Shown: piece by piece, positions 23,701 to 35,700 of the stretch
How the letters are laid out: each line of letters begins with the position of its first letter
Numbering within the stretch: the stretch's first letter is position 1
NCBI GenBank assembly: GCA_933228675.1
Contig: OW121744.1
Coordinates: forward strand, 16,609,894 to 16,673,893
Origin: Stomorhina lunata
Taxonomy: Eukaryota > Arthropoda > Insecta > Diptera > Rhiniidae
Length of the DNA stretch: 64,000 nt
Direction of reading: 5' to 3'
Notes under the pieces: generated by a model
Told to the model about the DNA's origin: nothing
Seen by the model: the letters and a program-made list of their open reading frames with translations, nothing else
The model's database searches: none
Translations under genes and position numbers: made by a program

Positions 23701-26700
23701 TAAATATGCGTCGGATAAGTCTAGGTGACTAAACACTGTGCTATCGTAACAATCAGATAAAATTTCTTCAGGTGTAGGAAGAGGATACTGGTTTGACTCG
23801 ATCATGTTGTTGAGACCCGTAGAGTAATCTCCACAAATTCTAGTTTTACCATTTCGTCTGCTTACAACGATAGGTGCAGCCCACTTCGCTGTGTCAACAG
23901 GAGTGATAATACCAGCATCTTCCAATCTTTGAAGTTCGATTTCGACTTCATTCCTGACTGCGTATGGTACAGGTCTTTTAGGAACAAATACTTCTTTGCA
24001 ATTTGGAAGTAGTTTTATATGAACTTTGGTTTTTGTGCAAAGTCCTAACGATGAGTCGTCGAATACGGTATGGTATTTGCTTTTAAACTCTCCGATGTAG
24101 TCTTCAAGTTTTACTTGACGGCACCACGCTGATATTGGTTTGTCCCAAAGTTTAAATGATTCAATCCAATCAATTCCCATGATGTTTAAGTCATCGATGT
24201 CAGTAATGTAACATTGGAGTTTCATTGTAGTTTCACCGATGCGGATGTTGGCATCAAATTTTGCGAGAATGTTGATTTTATTGGTATTAACATCATTGGC
24301 GCTGTCATTGGTTGTAAATGCTTCAGGTTTACCGATAGCTTCCCAAGTTGTTATGGATATGATTGAAATGTCGGAGGCAGTGTCAATCTGCAATCGTACA
24401 GAGTTGTTATTAATTTCCAATTCAATATACTTACGTAGTTCTTGGAACTGTAAACGTTTTGTAGAAAAAACGGCGTTGGCTTTATAGTTAGGCTTTGAAG
24501 TGTTGAACTTCTTTTTGTTTTTGTTGGTATTGCTGTTGTTGTTGACCTGGGGAGTTTTAGGAGTATACCCGTTTTTGGCGCTGATACAATAACCATCTTT
24601 GTGTCCTACTTGTTGACATGAGGAACACTTATGTTTGTTGAAAGGACAGAACTTTACGTAATGTAGATCTCCACAGAGCCAACATGGTAATTTTGGAAGC
24701 TTATGTAGTTTCGCCTTGTTGTTATTTTTGTCAATGGCACATACGACTTTTGCTTGATGTTGAATCATAGTGTTGTCGGTTTTCAAATCCAAAATTCTTT
24801 GAGTTTCATCTACAAGATGATCTAGGTTCATGGAATCCTTCGAGTCATCCAATAGTTTGAGTAGACGTAATCGAATTTCATTGTCTTTGCTAGACTTGAG
24901 GCCCAGAATGAAAATAAGACACTTGAATTGGTCAATACCCATTTCAGTTAGTTTGAACAATTCGCATTGCAAGTTCACTTTGCTGGCGTATTCACGGAAA
25001 TCTTCGTTATCAGTTTTCGTGAGCTGTAGACATTTGTAACGTTGACTTACTTCGGTGTCAACTTTACCGAATAGCTTGTTGAGTTTTTCCACGGTGTCGT
25101 TGAGAGTCATCTCAGCCGGTTTTTTTGGTAACACGTAGTTTTTGAAACGTTCATGTACACGATCAGGCATTTTTCTCCACAGAAGTGCAACTTTATCTTG
25201 GTCTTCAAGTGCGCTTGCTTCTCTTTGGAAGATATGTGCGTAACGGTTGTGCCAAGTCTGGAAGACAAGTCCACTTTCTGGTTCGTAGACAAAATCTGTC
25301 ATGGAGTGTGTGAGGGACTCCATTAATGCTGCCCTGGAGGTGCTTGCATGTTGACTGGATGTTGACGATTTTGAAGATTCTTGATTCTGTAGGAGTTTCG
25401 ATAGAAATTCCATCATCTGTGACTGTTGCTCCATTAGTTTAACAATTTTGTCGTCGGACATAATTGCGTAGTTTTTTCTTATTGTTCACAATGAAGAAAA
25501 TTTAGTTTTGTTTACAAATTAATTGATTAATTGCTTTTAATCCTCGTCGCCACTTTTGTTGTGCTTTTGTATTATTGAAATAAAAAGACAACTTTTAATA
25601 ATAACTTAAAATATATTTATTTAATTCACAAGTTAAATGCAGTAAAAGAGAAGCGTTGTCTAGATGACGGTTAAGAAGAATCTTATTTTAAAAATGACAA
25701 GTATGACACATATGCATGAGGATGCCAGATTGTAATGTGGTTAATAGGGTTGCCCTTAACAAAAACACAATCACCCCTATTCTGCATTTCGATTACGTCT
25801 CCGCATTCAGTTCCGATACGATCGAAAATTGGTATTGCAACAAAAACGGAATCAAAAGAAAATGAAAAAGGCAATAATCTTTACAAAAGAAATTTGTCAA
25901 TCGTATTTTATACTTTCATGAAATAATTGAAGACCTTATTTTAAAAGTGGATTAAGGATTTTTAAATTGAGATATGAAGGGTTTTGCGTTTTAATGTTTT
26001 TAAAAATATAGGTGACCAATTTTTAGTAAATTAAATCTCAAGTTTTGATCAGAACCTATAAAATTTGTTCATTCATAAAAAAAAAATTTTAAAAACCATT
26101 TGAAAATACGTTTTTTAGCGGTTTGAATGGAATTATACCATTTTCAAAACAAACATTTTAAAATATTAATTTTTTGAATTGAAAAATGTATAGGACTTAA
26201 ACTGTTTTCAAAACAAATAAAATTTAAATTTTTGTTTTTTTTTGGTAAAAAGTAAATTTTTGAAAAATTTCCTATAAAAAGTAAAATTTTGAAAAATTTC
26301 CTATAAAAAGTAAAATTTTGAAAAATTTCCTATAAAAAGTAAATTTTTGAAAAATTTCCTATAAAAAGTAAATTAATTAAAAGTTTCCTATAAAAAGTAA
26401 ATTTTTGAAAAATTTCCTATAAAAAGTAAATTTTTGAAAAATTTCCTATAAAAAGTAAATTTTTGAAAAATTTCCAATAAAAAGTAAATTTTTGAAAAAT
26501 TTCCTATAAAAAGTAAATTTTTGAAAAATTTCCTATAAAAAGTAAATTTTTGAAAAATTTCCTATAAAAAGTAAATTTTTGAAAAATTTCCTATAAAAAG
26601 TTAATTAATTAAAAGTTTCCTATAAAAAGTAAATTTTTGAAAATTTTCCTATAAAAGTAAATTTTTGAAAAATTTCCTATAAAAAGTAAATTTTTGAAAA

Positions 26701-29700
26701 AATTCCTATAAAAAGTAAATTTTTGAAAAATTTCCTATAAAAAGTAAATTTTTGAAAATTTTCTTATAAAAAGTAAATTTTTTAGCAAAATATTTGACTG
26801 TCAATATTTAAGTAGGTTTTGTAAATTTAAAATTAATTATTAAAATTTTCGCATAGTAAGTTCCACAATTGCAGAACCTTTCACCATCATTAACTGAATT
26901 TTATTGGAATGTGGACTTATTCCACATTCAAAATAAAGCACAGTGTCCTCTAAAGTGGAACAAAGTTGAGCAGTAAAACCTTTTGGTTCTTATAACTTTC
27001 GCAGATATAAACCTATTTAAATGATTTTAACACGTTCGAAAACTATCTAGGAAAGAAAGAAAAATATCTCTCATAGTTTAAGAAATATTTAACGGAATGT
27101 CGTTTACGATTATTTTCATCGGAAGAAATTGAAATGAATCGAAACGCAGAATATCGAAATTGTGAGACGAAATCGAAACGCAGAATAGGGGCCAATACAA
27201 ACTTAGTCAGACCTAATGGTAAGCGTACAATAACCATAAAGCATGTAGGTGGAATTATAATACGAGGATGTTTTTCCTAGTACGATGTAGTTTAAATTTA
27301 TTGGATGAAGAAAAATTTGGTAAGTATCTTTATCTACATATCCTACGCATGCAGGATATAACGACCCTAATAATCGTCTCCCCATTGAGCCGTATGGGTT
27401 CTAATCTACAGATCAAAATTTTGAAAAAAATATATCTTTGAAATAAAGACACATTAATATGTTTTATTTAAATTTAAAGTTCTATACTTCTAAAAAAAAA
27501 ACAACCAACATATGTAAATTGTTATGTACAGTTTAACTAAAAGTCTAGTTATGAAAAGAATGGGCGGGAAAGTGTACAATATTATGTATGAATGTAATAG
27601 ATAAATTGAAAATTATTATGTAGATATTTGTATGTTTGTACAGCTTATTAATTCTAACAAGAATCGTGTAACACTTTTAAATGCTCTAACGTTTAGTGGG
27701 TGTAGGGGTAGTGGAAGTAGTAGTAGTAGTAGGAGTTGTTGTACCAACCTCACGAATCACATCGATTTGTTGTTGATGCATATTTGTATAGACCAAAACA
27801 GAAGCCCTTTTTGCTTTAGTTCGCATTTGCGTGCCACTTTTATCGCTAGATGTTAATTCGCTGTCCTTAGCTGTACTTTGATTTTTTGTTTTAATAATTT
27901 GCACTTGTTCAAAATCTAAGGTGCTGCGACGTTTTTTAACACTTGACGTACTGGCCATGGAAGTGTTGGATTCTTTTATGGCTACGATTGAAGGCTGTGG
28001 CTGAGATATGGGCATTAAGGTTCTACGACGTTTCGTTACAGAATCGCAAGGTGCGTTATTGTTAAGGGATGAGGCTGATTTCTCCGATTCCGTAGATACT
28101 GGAGTAGTAGAAGGTGGTGCTGGTGGCGGTGTAGCCAACATTTCATTGGGCATAAACAGTTTACGTTTCTTTTTCAAGATATTAGCTTTAGATGTTTCAG
28201 TAGCACAGTCGTCATCATTACTGTTTGTACTTGCATATAAAGTCTCGGATGAAGTTTGTGGTGTAATTAGACCGCTAGATTTTTTAAGATCAACTGGTGA
28301 CTTTACCACCGTCTTTTCAAAGTCTATAGATGGTGTGGCTGCGGCCATTGATCTTCTTGCTGATTGATTAATGCATTGAACACGCTGAGTTATAATATCC
28401 ATAGAGACATCAAAAAGAGTACGTCTTCTATTGCTGGGTTGTCTGGTTGAACTAAATGTGAGAGGTGTATTATATTGTTCACTTTCTTCCAGTAATTTAC
28501 CAGTTGTAGCATCGGCAGTTGGTGTTACCACCAAATTGCTTCTATTGTCACTATCTTCCAAAAGAGTAGAACATGCCATTTTACCCTTTTGGAAGTTAGT
28601 AGGCGTTAGACTAATGCTGCTGCCACTAGTAACATTGGGACTAAATAATGGTAATGCATTTTGATTGGTTTCTTGTGTCTTTTGTTTCCCATACAAAGTT
28701 TTACGACGATTTGTAGGTTTTGTAGCTTTAGGGGTTGGTAGTGTTTTAAGTTCAGTTTCATTTGTGGAATCTTGAGTTTTGCTATTTACTGCAGACGCTA
28801 TTACTGTTTCGCTATCTGTAGATTCCGATGTGTGACTTTGTTCTAGAGAATTGAAATTGAAACAGGTTCTGCGTCTGGTAGTGACATTGGAATGTACTTT
28901 ATTTACCGCTTCAATTATTTCAGAAGTTTCCATTTCTTTGCTGGCATATAAAGTACGCCTGCGTCCGGATCTTTTATTGGGAGTTTCAAGATCTTTTGTG
29001 TTTTCCAAGTTTTGTAAATTTGTTTGTTCCATAGTCTGGGCTGAGTACAATGTACGTCTTTTAGTTACCGATTTTGGTTGATTATCACGATTATTATCTA
29101 CTTCCATTGTTTCCTCCTGTATGGTTTCTATATTCTTTAGATTCCTTGGAGTTTCAACTGCCATCGACATGTCTTTGGGTGTATGTACAGAACTACGACG
29201 TCTAGTATTAGGTTTGGGTGTAACAGAAATAGCCATGGCACTCAGAGTGCTAGTGGTTGCTTCTATTTCACAACCAGCCATTAGACTGTGTCGTCTTGTT
29301 CTTCCCTTTTTAATGGGTGAGAAAGTTGCTTTAATTGAGGCCTCAATTTCAACAACAGCCTTTTGTTTTACCAACATACTATTACGTCTTTGATTAGTGG
29401 TTAAACTTTTTTCATCTTCATTGTCTTCTAGGAAATCCAAGACTTTTTTGGCACAATTATTATTATTATTATTTCCTTTAGCTTTCGTTTTTAACTCATC
29501 CAATGGAGTATAGCTATTATTATGAATACGATTTAACAATAATGTGGCCGGTGAATCCGGTTTTGGCGTTTGCTTATCCAATTTATAAAAGAATTGGCTA
29601 ATATCAGTCTTTTTGTGGTTTGTTGAACTAGTTGGTGTGCCACCGATAAGTGTGGAAGTCTTCTTAAGAATACCAGTCTTTTGGGTGGGTGTAGAGTCTT

Positions 29701-32700
29701 TTGGTGTACCGCCGGCTTTGGCACGTATACGCTTATTGCACTCGGAGTCGGGTTGCATAGATTTAACACGCTAAAATTAGAAGAGAATTTCTTTTTGTTA
29801 TTAAATATAAACAAAATTATTAATATAATAATTAAACTAGGAATAGGGAGAAAATAAAGGTAAAGGCAAAGTTTTATTGTAAATTTTACATAAAGCTTTG
29901 AAAGATTATCTTTTACTGGGTTTTTCTATCGAAGTTTTGGACGCCCTCTTCAATCGTTCTTATGAGAGAACTCGCGGCACATTTTAGCAGACTACATTAA
30001 AGAGTGTTAACGTAGTTCTCCGTGTGATACCACTAGAAGGTTAGTGACCACAGTTGAGATGAAGGATAACCAAGATAACTCTGGGCTTACCAAGTTAAGA
30101 CCAATCAGAACCGTTGCTTGGCATCCAACATCCACTACATCATCCAGAAATTATCATATATTCCTTAATATCGCAAGTCATCCCATTTTTTTAGTAACCG
30201 AAACGAAAGAAAGAACTTAACAGTTTTTTTTTTGAATTGTGTATTTTAAACTGAAAGACCCTAGAGTGTACCAAAAGAAAAGTGACATGTTTACACTGAC
30301 ACTACGTGCCCAAATAATCGTCAACTTTGCTTTAGTGTTGAGATTCGTATTTGTTTACTTTTATGACGCTCGTAACTACTAACTAGTAGAATTTATCTAA
30401 AATAGTATAAATATTATCTCTGTTTAAAATTGTACATACAAAATATTAAACATTTTTTTTTGCGAATTGCACTTAAAGAATAGATTTGGTATTATCATGA
30501 AAAAAAAAAGCTTTAGAAGACCTCTGATATTTTACTATACTATTGGATGTGACTTTATTTACAATATTATTAGTTTAAAAACTTTAATTAAAAAAAAATA
30601 GGTTTTTTTTATTTTTAAACTTTTTATAGACAAAAACTCAAAAAATTAATGTATGACAATAATAATATTAAGGTGACAAAAAAATAGGCTTACCTATAAA
30701 AATTAAGAGAAATATACAAAATGTCATTAATATTTTAAAGTCAGTACTAGGGGCTGTTCACATATTGCGTAACGCTATTTTCGCAGATTTTTACCTCCCC
30801 CCTTTGTAACACATTTTAATAGAAATACGCATACAAAATTCCTCCACCGTAACAAAAGTCATACCCCCCTCCCCCTAAGAGCGTAACGTAATATGTGAAT
30901 AGCCCCGTAGTACAATAAATTTTGTAACCTATACATCTTCTAGACATAGAGTTCACTAGATCCCGGAAAATTCTGAATATCTTTTCACATTCGTTAAAAA
31001 ATTTTTTCTATAAAAAAATTTTCATTCAAAAATTGTTTCTGCCAGATCTTCGAAAGAGATCTTTTCCCACCAGTCGCCTTCTAAAAAAAAATAAAACATT
31101 TATTGAATTGAAAAAATTGAATTGTAAAAATACTATTTATTAGGTGAGCCTATTTTTTTTTGTCCATAACTGTAGTTTTTTTAAATTAAATATTTTTGAT
31201 TGTTTTAGTTTTGGATTTAATTCGTTCTCAATGCATTTAGAGAAATGACTATATAGTAGTTACTTGTTTAAATTTGTTAATGTTTAAATGTGAACCATTG
31301 GTCTCGAAATTCGATACGTTCTTCGTTCCCAAACACGTTCTACTGCAGTAGGTTCTTCGTACCGGAACGACTCGGAAATTTTAGGATTCCGCAGTTACAA
31401 CAACAAATTCGATACACTATTCCAAGTTATATCCTAATACCAATTATATATAATTCCCAGACAACATTCCAATTGGAACATCTGTATCCGATTCTATGTT
31501 TAGACTCACGTGTTACATAGCTAATACTCAATAACCAGTGGCTAGCTGAGTTATGAGGTGAACCCCCGCTTTTTTTTTAATTTATTTATTTTTTTCAAGT
31601 GAGTCTGGCCTGGGATTGAACTTGGGAACTCTGGTATGCTAGGGGGGTGAACCGGCTTATGTGAGTGCCAGCCAGTGTGCAAAATTTTGTAACAATCGGT
31701 CACCATTTGACCATAGCTCAAATATAAAAAAAACTTATGGAAACACAAAATTACATAAAGAAAAGTGGGTTTATGTCCGTCTGTTCGTCAGATAAAAGCA
31801 CGATAGCGCCTTAACGAAAAGAGCTAGAGGGACAAAATTTTACAAAAGTATTTTGGGTATCTTGAAAAAGTTGTGTATAAAATGGACAAAATCGGTTTAC
31901 ATTTAGTTATAGCTCCCATATAACCCCGATCCGGGAAACACATTAATGCTGATAAATTGAATACAATTGTAATAGCTATGACGACTAAATTTGAAATAGT
32001 GAAGTTTTATGCAACTTTTCATCAGTTTATCAAATTTTATATTAATTAGTCCATATTTGACTTTAGCTTTCATATAAAAAACACTCACGGAAACCAAAAA
32101 TTTTAGCAAAGGCCAGTTAAAAGCAATTAAATTAGAAACTATGATAATTATGGCCACTTAATTTTGCAAGAATAAGCTTTATATACATACATATATACCA
32201 GTCAGTGTGTAAAATTTTTTTACAATCGGCCTTTATTTGGCTATAATTCTTATATATACATAACATCCCCTTTTTATATCTACAATCAAAAAGATTTAGA
32301 AATACATTCATTATATTAAGATTGCACCTATGAAATCTCTCTCTGTTATCCTTGACTCCCAGTGGGCATAGGGCCTCAACCATCCTTTTATATCGGACTC
32401 TATTGCGAGATGTTAGGCATACATCATTCCATGAATAGTTTGCTGCTTGTAACTCCGCATCAATTGATCTTCTCCACGTTCTAGCAGGTGCACCAACACG
32501 ACGGACGCTTCCTTGTGGATTCCAACGAAGCGCTTGTCGAGCAATGTTGGTATTTGGCCTTCGAAGTGTGTGGCCTATCCATCGCCATTTCCGTTGACAT
32601 ACCTTTGTGGAAGCAGGGATTTGGTTTGTTGCATTAAGTAGATCTTCATTTCTTATGCGATTCGGCCACCATATATTAAGCATTTGTTTGTAAAGGTTTG

Positions 32701-35700
32701 CAGTCGTTTATCGATGGCATTTGTGCGTTTCCATGTTTCGCAGCCGTAATACAGGATGGACTTGACTTTCGAGTTATATATTCTTAACTTAGTTGTTGTT
32801 GATATTTGCCGAGATTTCCAAATAGCTCGAAGAATGCCGAATGCAGATTTTGCCTTATTAATACGCGATTTAATATCCTCGTCTGCGCGACCTTTTGTAG
32901 TTACTAAACTTCCCAGATAATTGAAGGTATCTACACGCCCAATAACCTCGTTATTCACATTGATGTGTGTCAACGGGTTTGCGCCATAGCCTCCAGGCAT
33001 AAACTTTGTCTTGGAAATATTAATTTCAAGACCACCTATACGAGATTCAGCAGTAATAGCGTTAGTATTCTCTTGAAGGTGGCCAGAGCTTTGGCTTAGA
33101 AGACATACGTCATCGGCATATTCCAAGTACTCAAGTTGTTTAAAGGGTGTCCATTGGATACCATGTCTACCATTTAGAGCCGTGCGCATTATGTTGTCGA
33201 TGACGAGGATAAAAAGTATAGGTGATAATATACATCCTTGCCTTACTCCAGTAGTAACATCGAACTGATCTGATAGTTTACCCTTGTGTAGGACTCGACT
33301 TTTAAAATCAGCGTACATTGCCCGGATTAAGTTGAGAATTTTCGTCGGCATGTTACGATTTTCTTAAATTCTCCATAGATAGCTTCTATTGACACTGTCG
33401 AAGGCCTTCATAAAGTCGATAAACGCTAGGTAAATAGGAATGCGGAATTCATTACATTGCTCTAATACTATTCTTACTGTGTTCATTAGATCAACACAAG
33501 AACGGTTTTCTCTAAACCCAAACTGATTTTCGCGGAGTGTAGAGGAAACTGCGTCGGATATTCTGTTCAAAATTATACGGCTTAGTATTTTGTTAGGTAT
33601 TGGGAGAAGTGTTATACCCCTGTAGTTATTGCAGTCTTTAGGGTCACCCTTTTTTTGGTATTTTGACTAGTATATTTACCTTCATTCCAAGAGGTTGGCA
33701 GAGCTTCTTCTTTCCATATTTTACGCACAAATGGAATGTGAAATTAGTTAGGCATTAATCAATGTTCAGCCCAGACTTTATATATGATGAATGTATTAGG
33801 AACTCCTAACGAAATATATGGACCTGTCGTATTACTATAAACGTGTTTAGCCTAACTACATATTAAGCACAACGAAAAGTAGTTAAAAACTTATTAATTT
33901 AAAAATATACACGGTTATGAGACCGGATTTTGATCAAAGCAAATACTAGGTAAACCACCGAATTTAGTCCAAAGATTTTACCAAAAATACCAATTAGCTT
34001 AGCGATTTTTTCAGTTTTGGTCCACATTTTGAATTAGCTGCACCTTTGTAGAAATATGAGATATGTTTCTAAATTTAACACAACTTGATGGTGGGTATAT
34101 AAGATTCGGCACAGCCGAATATAACACTCTTACTTGTTCTCTTTAACGTTGTCATCAATAAACTGAAATCATCAAAAAGGTTATTTGTAAGCTAATTTAC
34201 TTCCTAACCTCAAATTTGCCCACCATTAACTTTATGGTGCCTCAAGGGTATTATTTGAGATGTTGCAAATAGCATTTTTCAATACCTATATCTAATTCTT
34301 TTAAAAATCACAAAGATATCGCAATTTTTGCAGTTTTATGTATCTGGTAGCATTATTTGAGATGTATGTAAACTTTTGAAAATAAAAGCTAAACTAAAAG
34401 AGAGCGAGAGAGAGAGAGAAAGAGAAAAAGAACCAGATACGTTATACACTGACTGATAAGAACCAAGTTGCATGAGCATTAAAATGCTGATGAATCGTAA
34501 GTCGAAATAGAAATACAAAAACAAAGAGTAAAGTAAATAGAAGTAATAAAATAGGAAATAAATTAAAACTTAAAAGTTAAACTGAAAAATAAAGTATAAA
34601 AGAGCAACATACAAAAAGTAAAACTTCTGACAGTTTTAACAATTCAATGTCGTCGTTTGTTGGTTAAGTAGAGAAGAGAAAAAATAAATTATTTATATTT
34701 AGTTGTGGAGTGATTGTATGAACGAATTGGTTGTGTTGTCCCGTCTCGTCTGGTCAGGTATCGTCTCGTGGTGTTGTCATCATAAACAAAATTAAAATTC
34801 CATAAAGAATTAATAAGAAATAAGAATCACTTGACTCTTCTTTTAAACCGCTTTTTTTTGCTTTTGTTAAATCGTGACGAAGTTCAAAAAGAAGACGAGT
34901 ATAAATAATTATGTGATGTAAAGAAAAAGAGTATAAATAAAAACAAAAAGACGTAAAATATACAAAAATTTTAACTTTAATTAAGTAATTTCACAAACAA
35001 ATTTTAAGGAAGACAAAATATAGGTCTTAAAAATAAACACAACAAAACTTTCAAAATTGTGTGAAAGTAATGAAATAAATTGAATATTTCTTAAAAAAAC
35101 AAAAAGAAAAAAAAAAACAAGCAGCAGATGTTTTATAAATAAAACAAACAAATTGTTATGCATTTAATGGAAATTCTCTTTTAATTGTTATTGTGACTAA
35201 AGTGTCTACACAATTATTTACATATTTGTCACGGACTGTTGTTTTACAAAAAAAAAAAAAATTGAGATCATAGAATACAATACAATATTATCTCAAAGCA
35301 CATATACTATAACTATTTAATTTCGTTAAATCAACAATTTTTATAAACAAATTATCAGCCATCAACATTCTTCGAGAAGCTTAGGAACGTGGCAATTTCA
35401 TTGAAAACTCCAAGCCAACCAACCAACACATTAAGGTAAATATTGAATTAAAAGTTTAAGGAATACCATTAAACAAGTTATAAATTATAAAAAGAAAAGA
35501 ATGCTTAATTCATTCTAGTGTTTCCCTTGACAGTGTTAAGGGCGTATAAATAGGACAGCATGAATGAAATGTGCAAAATGGAAAGAAACAGAAACAACTT
35601 GATTGTAATCCGGCATAAATAATTTTTTGCCGAACTTCCTTTCATGTGTAACATGCTCACATGTATCTGCCTGCAATACTCTTTGTGGGATAGATGTCAT

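Larger units (their letters stand above)
21099..25761 (-). mobile_element. Ty3/gypsy LTR retrotransposon, complete
   Basis: 4663 bp. The LTRs (21099-21303 and 25557-25761) are 205 bp each, begin TG and end CA, and I see no difference between them. The target duplication is AAAAC (21094-21098 and 25762-25766). On the minus strand a probable primer-binding site (TGGCGACGAGGAT) starts three bases after the 5' LTR, and a purine tract (AAGAAGGGAGA, 21304-21314) precedes the 3' LTR. One uninterrupted gag-pol frame fills the interior. Identical LTRs and an open frame point to a recent insertion in Mcph1 intron 5. There is no env-like frame. Confidence 0.95.

Noticed and set aside
28008..29393. Plus-strand frames opposite Mcph1 exon 5
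   Set aside because: Shadows of the exon; the minus strand carries a consistent protein with splice sites on both sides.
27686..29758. A stand-alone 690-aa gene starting MQPDSECNK
   Set aside because: A phase-0 acceptor lies just upstream of the ATG and the last residues are half of a BRCT domain continued in exon 6, so it is an Mcph1 exon; the stop at 27686 fits only an alternative end.
34397..34430. GAGA tract as a GAGA-factor promoter site for the nested gene
   Set aside because: Simple purine microsatellite 200 bp before the TATA candidate; not enough to call a regulatory site.
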